From assembly GCA_965178125.1 (NCBI GenBank), contig OZ237776.1:372001-436000 (forward strand): a stretch of DNA of 64,000 bases. The letters run 5' to 3'. Below, one piece after another: positions 60,117-64,000 of this stretch. Both the position numbers and the translations under genes were made by a program. How positions within the stretch are numbered: the first letter of the stretch is position 1; every line of letters begins with the position of its first letter. Below the pieces are notes generated by a model, which was given only the letters and a program-made list of their open reading frames with translations, was not told the origin of the DNA and made no database searches. The DNA is from Bilabrum cf. latius (Eukaryota > Bigyra: Bicosoecida > Bigyra > Bicosoecida).

Positions 60117-61879
60117 TCATGAATACTTGAGTGCAGCGCCCGGTGTCTCCGGTGTCGCACCACCGCGCGATGCACCCTCCCGCAGCCTGGCCAAGAAAGC
60201 GTCCTCCTCCCCGGTCTGCCCCCCTGCGGCCCCGTGCACCCCCACCCCGGGGACCTCCACTGCAGCCCCTGCAGACCCCTGGCCCTGCCCCGCCCTCCGG
60301 CCAGCCACCGGGGGCGACTCACCGACACCGCCCCCTTGCATCGCACCGTACCCGCTTTCTCGCAGAAACCCAGGGCTCCTCAACCCCGCACCACCGTGCG
60401 ATGCACCCTCCCCCTCCCCGCCCTCACCGCCCCCAGCATCCCCTCCCAGCACCAGCCCCCGCAGCGACCGCAGCACGCCCTCGTCCTCCACAAGCCGGAG
60501 AACAACTTCACGACGTTCGTCGGGAGACAGCTCAGACAGCGGCCGGCGCGGCACCGACACACCGCCCCCACGACTCCCCGCCCCCGCGCTGCCCCTGCCC
60601 CTCTTCCTCCGCTGGCCCTCCTTCCTGACCTCCTCCAGACAAGCGAGGAACAGATCCTCCGCCTCCCCGCGGGCGCGGTCGTCAGCGGCCCGCGCGGCCC
60701 GCAGCTGACGCACCCGCGTCCGCTCCGCCGCCAGCTGGGATGTGAGGCGCTGCACAGCCCCCGCCAGCCTCTGCTCTCGCTCGCTGCGGCCCTGCTGCTG
60801 CCCCCCGTCGGGCCCCGCGCCCCCGCCGATGTCGCCCTGTTCCCCACCGGTGGCGTGGGCCGCCGCTGCCTGCGCCGTGGACCGCATGCGCCACCGACTG
60901 GTTCCGCTATTCACGGCGCCGGACCCCTGCCCCGCCTGGGCCTCAGGCACCAGCCCACCGGTGAGGGCTGCAGACCCAGCCAGGCCCAGCGCGCCGCTCC
61001 GCCTGTCCCCTGCAGCGCCGTGCGATGCACCCATATCCGATCCCATGGATGCACCGGCGTCCACCTGCGGCACCCCTGTCCCTGTCCCCGCGCCCACCAT
61101 CCTCATCTCCAGCTCAGCCCGCAGCAGTTTGTTGTCCTTCTTGGCGGCCTTGAGCTGCCTCTCCAAAAAGGACCTGTCTTCCTCCACCGCCTGCAGCTGG
61201 CCGCGCACCGCCTGGAGGTCCCGCTTGAGCGCGTGTGTAAATTTGTTCAGCCGGAGCGCTTCTTTCCTGAACCACTCGCACTCCTCCGTGAGCCTCTCCA
61301 CGCGAGCATCCCTCTCCTGCTTGAGGCGAGTGGCGTCTGCCTTGTCGCGCCAGGCCTAAAGCTCGCGCTGCACGGTGTACATGTGCCCGCGATACGCGCT
61401 CAGGAACTCCCGCTCTTGCTGCTTCAGAAGCGTGTCGATTTTGCTCGTCAGGCTCCCAACCACGGTGCTCAGCTGCGTGTGCAGGCGCCGGACCCTCGGC
61501 ATGGACGACGGTTCGGGGACACTGGAAGCATCGGCACCGCCGCCTCGCAGTGATGTGAGAAACGCATCTTTTCCAAACCCTTCAGCCTGCGGGGGCAAGC
61601 AAAATATTCGACTAGAGACATGGAGGTCGTTCAGTGCTTAGTGTGAAGCGTGTCGCGGCAACTTTGAGAGAATGATCCGGATTGTAATCGGCTCACAGAG
61701 ACCCCTGAAGTCTTTTGCTCGGAGTGAGAAGACACTCCAGCGCTTGCATCCGGAGATGCCATGGCTGGACGCCGGTTGTGCCGCCCAAGATAGCGGTTAG
61801 CGACGTGAGGCATGGTATGCAGCTGCGCTTTGATCGGAGCAATCATGGGTAGCAGCGGAGCAGAAACAGGTGCAAGCAT
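60117..61879 (-). CDS. Coiled-coil protein, unrecognised
   Basis: Join (minus) 61879-61697 and 61586-60117, 550 residues, stop TGA. The conserved-looking core is LLKQQEREFLSAYRGHMYTV, then ERLTEECEWFRKEALRLNKF and ERQLKAAKKDNKLLRAELEM, a long coiled coil reminiscent of centrosomal or ciliary CCDC proteins. TAG lies inside this coil (REL-TAG-AWRDKAD, 61356). The C-terminal half is Ala/Gly/Arg-rich with GASHGGA motifs. The start is uncertain: 61879 is the last plausible Met before the conserved part, but the same frame stays open back to an ATG near 62211, antisense to the start of the downstream synthase gene. Convergent with RRP4, 147 bp apart. Confidence 0.75.
60157..60180 (-). repeat. Dispersed GASRGGA-coding motif, copy 1 in coiled-coil gene
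   Basis: Coding strand ggtgcatcgcgcggtggtgc, in the same frame as the other copies (GASRGGA), near the C terminus. Confidence 0.7.
60388..60410 (-). repeat. Dispersed GASHGGA-coding motif, copy 2 in coiled-coil gene
   Basis: Coding strand ggtgcatcgcacggtggtgc, reading GASHGGA. It is identical over 20 bases to the myosin copy at 45012-45031. Confidence 0.75.
61012..61033 (-). repeat. Dispersed GASHGAA-coding motif, copy 3 in coiled-coil gene
   Basis: Coding strand gggtgcatcgcacggcgctg, reading GASHGAA. Same frame, slightly diverged at the 3' side. Confidence 0.65.
61587..61696 (-). other. Intron of coiled-coil gene
   Basis: 110 bp on the minus strand, gtgagc...gcttgcccccgcag. It is in phase 0, joining KTSGVS to AEGFGKDAF. 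Without it the first exon ends in TGA at 61631-61633. Confidence 0.75.
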
Positions 61880-62063
61880 GAGTAGGTCTGGCACTGTGAG
61901 CTCTACTTTAGTAACTTTGTGGACTATCGTATCGAACGCCCGGAGTTGTAGCGATACTTGGCACGATGACTCTTTCTTTCCAGGCTTTTCGATTTGCCGC
62001 TGCTGAGAATAGTGCCAGTTTTGCCTGCGCTAGCGAATTAAGTCTCTATCCACCTGCTCCCTT
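61880..62063. promoter_or_regulatory. Divergent promoter region, coiled-coil and synthase genes
   Basis: 184 bp between divergent starts. TGA at 62004 in the synthase frame supports its ATG. The minus strand stays open through this stretch, so part may be coding for the coiled-coil gene. Confidence 0.4.
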
Positions 62064-63587
62064 ATGTATTTCGTTGTTATTGAAACATCTGAATCGCAGG
62101 GGACGATCGATGCAACGGGGGAGGGCGTGCCGGTGCAGGGCGGCGTTCCGGCTGCCAAGCATTCGGGCGGCTCCTCTTCCAGCGACGATGAATACGTCGT
62201 GACAAACATTTAGAATACGACAGGATAGGAGGCCAAATCCAGGTGGCAGACCTGGAACAGGCGGGTATTGTCGAGCTTCGTGATGGTGATCGCAGCCAAC
62301 CTGCTGCTGCTGTATGGCCGGCAGCTCGCAATCGTGCTGCTGATTTTCTTCCTGCAGGCAAACATCTACAGGGAGCTCGTGCTGATTTCCATCCGCCACG
62401 ACGAGGAGCGGCAGCAGCCCACGTTCAAGTTTTTCTACTACTACTGGTTCATCGTGTGCGCATTCTTCTTCTACGTGCGCACTCTGCGGGAGCACTTCGA
62501 GCCTCTCACCGAGCAGCACTGGGCCTTTCAGTGGGCGGTCAGGAACCACGTGCCGGTGTCTTTCTTCGCTTACATGTTCGGGATCGTGCTGTTCGTGGTC
62601 TCCCTGCAGCGGCGCAGGAGGTTCGTGTACATGTTCACGCAGTTCTCCTTCTGCCACATGGCCCTCCTGGCTGTGGTGCTGCAGTCGACCTACCTGGCGG
62701 CCAACGTGTTCAACGGGATAATCTGGTTCGCGGTGCCCTGCGGGCTGGTGGTGTGCAACGATTGCTTCGCGTACATCTTCGGTTTCTTCTTCGGGCGCAC
62801 TCAGATCGTGCCCAAGCTGAGCAAGAAGAAGACCTGGGAGGGTTTCGCGGGGGCCTTCCTGGCCACGCTCGTGTTTGCCTGGTATTTCACCATGTTCTGG
62901 GAGAGGGTGGAATGGGCGGGGATCAACCGAGTGGCGCTCTGTCCCTCCCGCGGGTTTCAGTGGGAGACGCCGAGCTGCGACCCACTGACCGTGGACGGGG
63001 GGATCCACGGGCCGAGGCCGTTCACGCAGTTCCACATCGGGCGGGCGCTGGACAACCACGTCATGCGGCCGCTGGGTGCGAGCTTCCTGCTTGGCTTCGA
63101 TTGCTCCGAGTTCCAGCTCCACGCTCTGGTGATGGCCACCTTCGCCAGCCTGGTGGCCCCCTTCGGTGGATTCTTCGCTTCGGGGGTGAAGCGGACCCTT
63201 GGGCTGAAGGACTTCGGGAGCTCTTTGCGGGACCATGGGGGCTTCACGGACCGGATGGACTGCCAGCTGGTGATGGGGTCTTTCTCGTACATGTACTCGC
63301 ACTACTTCATCCCGCTGGGGCTGCCGCAGCCGGTGGCGGCTCAGGCGCTCCTTCAGGCGGTGCTGGCGCTGCCGTCGGCGGATCAGGGGAGGCTTGTGCG
63401 GCGGCTGGTAGACGCGGTTGGCATGGACGGTGCGTCGCTGCAGGCGCTGTGCTCTGGTGTGCACGGCGCCACTGCGTTCTGGGAAGGGGCGGCGGGGGCG
63501 GGGGCGGGGGCGGGGGCTGCTGTGGAAGCCGATGGCGCTGGGGGAGTTGCAGCGGGGGCGGGTGCCGTGGGAGGAGGCGAATTGTAA
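62064..63587 (+). CDS. CDS1: Phosphatidate cytidylyltransferase (CDP-diacylglycerol synthase)
   Basis: 507 residues, first Met after TGA 62004, stop TAA. Makes CDP-diacylglycerol from CTP and phosphatidate in the ER membrane, feeding phosphatidylinositol and cardiolipin synthesis. The N terminus is acidic-Ser (SSSSDDEYVV) with two TAGs (62211, 62226) directly before SRWQTWNRRVLSSFVM, the conserved RWxNWxxR start of the membrane core; reading through them is needed. About eight membrane helices follow, with CNDCFAYIFG...FFGRT and KLSKKKTWEGF. The family signature is seen as SGVKRTLGLKDFG and then DHGGFTDRMDC, with the metal Asp residues intact. The C terminus ends in a Gly-Ala hexamer repeat. 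Length is typical of eukaryotic CDS1. Confidence 0.95.
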
Positions 63588-63601
63588 TCAAAAAGGACAT
63601 T

Positions 63602-64000
63602 TTATTCCATAATATGAAGCGCTAGACTGCGTGAGTGCTCACATCTCGAGATCGGAAATTCGGAATCTCGGTTGACGGTTCGGCAACACATCACGTGACG
63701 GTGCTGCCCAACACTGCGATGCTGGGGGTGGGCGACCAAGTTGAAATATAGCGCCGCAGTGCATTCCTTGGCGACGACGCACGCAGAAAAGCAAAGTTGG
63801 CAGCAGACCGGGTTCATGCGGAGCACCCCAGAATCGCGATCGGTGTTCGCCGGTGGGCCGACACGCACCCGCCCGTCGAATTGCCGGCCGAGCTTGCGGC
63901 TAAGATATCGTACTGTAGGGATGCCTGGGCCGCTGGGCTGCGTAAGATTTTTCTTCAAGCGCCCATCCGACCAGTGGTTCCTGCTTCCATACGAACGAAA
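63602..64000 (-). CDS. Unrecognised protein, C-terminal part only
   Basis: Minus-strand frame open from the right edge to TAA 63602-63604, 132 codons, no TAG. It reads PTVRYLSRKLGRQFDGRVRV, then NPVCCQLCFSACVV and HRHVMCCRTVN, giving paired Cys and His that could bind zinc. Composition looks natural, and it converges with the synthase gene only 14 bp from its stop, which suits the packing here. I recognise no family. The 5' part lies outside the window, and it could be a chance frame. Confidence 0.4.
   Translation of the reverse strand, partial: FRSYGSRNHWSDGRLKKNLTQPSGPGIPTVRYLSRKLGRQFDGRVRVGPPANTDRDSGVLRMNPVCCQLCFSACVVAKECTAALYFNLVAHPQHRSVGQHRHVMCCRTVNRDSEFPISRCEHSRSLALHIME

Noticed and set aside
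3-63587. TAG read as Leu, as known in some protists
   Set aside because: TAG replaces CAG in Gly-Gln and polyQ tracts and falls on a conserved RRP4 Gln. Leu does not fit these sites, though a full alignment should confirm.
62046-63625. Second plus-strand frame and a long minus-strand frame over the synthase gene
   Set aside because: Both are His/Arg/Pro-rich shadows. The called frame carries the complete CDP-diacylglycerol synthase signature.

Overview
This window is eukaryotic nuclear DNA, probably from a free-living or host-associated protist whose lineage I cannot name. Genes on both strands resemble eukaryotic families: exonuclease 1, exosome subunit RRP4, CDP-diacylglycerol synthase, an SLC25 carrier, a myosin and an NRBP/WNK-like pseudokinase. 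I could place only three GT-AG introns, each 110-140 bp.

The key to reading it is the genetic code. Every long gene is broken by in-frame TAG codons, about 160 in total, while no real gene is broken by TAA or TGA, and those two codons alone end genes (TAA and TGA used, TAG never). TAG falls on a glutamine conserved in RRP4, inside myosin IQ motifs, beside the transposase DETG motif, and swaps with CAG in Gly-Gln minisatellites. I therefore read TAG as Gln, the pattern of NCBI translation table 15. All gene models below use this code.

Layout. (1) 3-32498 (+): one uninterrupted reading frame of at least 10,831 codons, open at the left edge. It encodes a giant surface protein: RCC1-like fragment, C-type lectin-like domain, beta-helix stretch, Ig-like repeats, Cys-rich module, about nine membrane helices and a cytoplasmic tail. 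(2) 32553-35308: a pogo/Tigger-type DNA transposon with 28-bp inverted repeats, whose transposase also uses TAG as a sense codon. (3) 35498-38680 (+): EXO1-like nuclease. (4) 38854-42054 (-): ELWxxDG-repeat multi-pass receptor. (5) 42335-51325 (-): very large, degenerate myosin joined to RCC1 repeats. (6) 51919-55115 (+): NRBP/WNK-like pseudokinase with huge Gly-Gln and Pro-Ala repeats. (7) 55396-56505 (+): unknown single-pass membrane protein. (8) 57947-56682 (-): mitochondrial carrier whose ATG overlaps the stop of a small membrane-protein gene (58351-57944, -). (9) 58695-59969 (+): RRP4. (10) 61879-60117 (-): coiled-coil protein. (11) 62064-63587 (+): phosphatidate cytidylyltransferase. (12) 64000-63602 (-): tail of an unrecognised gene.

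Apart from the transposon, genes are tightly packed, with gaps of about 15-600 bp. The left 32 kb is visibly less GC-rich and denser in TAG than the right 28 kb, which is full of GC-rich hexamer repeats. The genes do not form one pathway; they look like an ordinary mix of housekeeping and surface or cytoskeletal genes. The novelty lies in the code, the gene size and the fusions.
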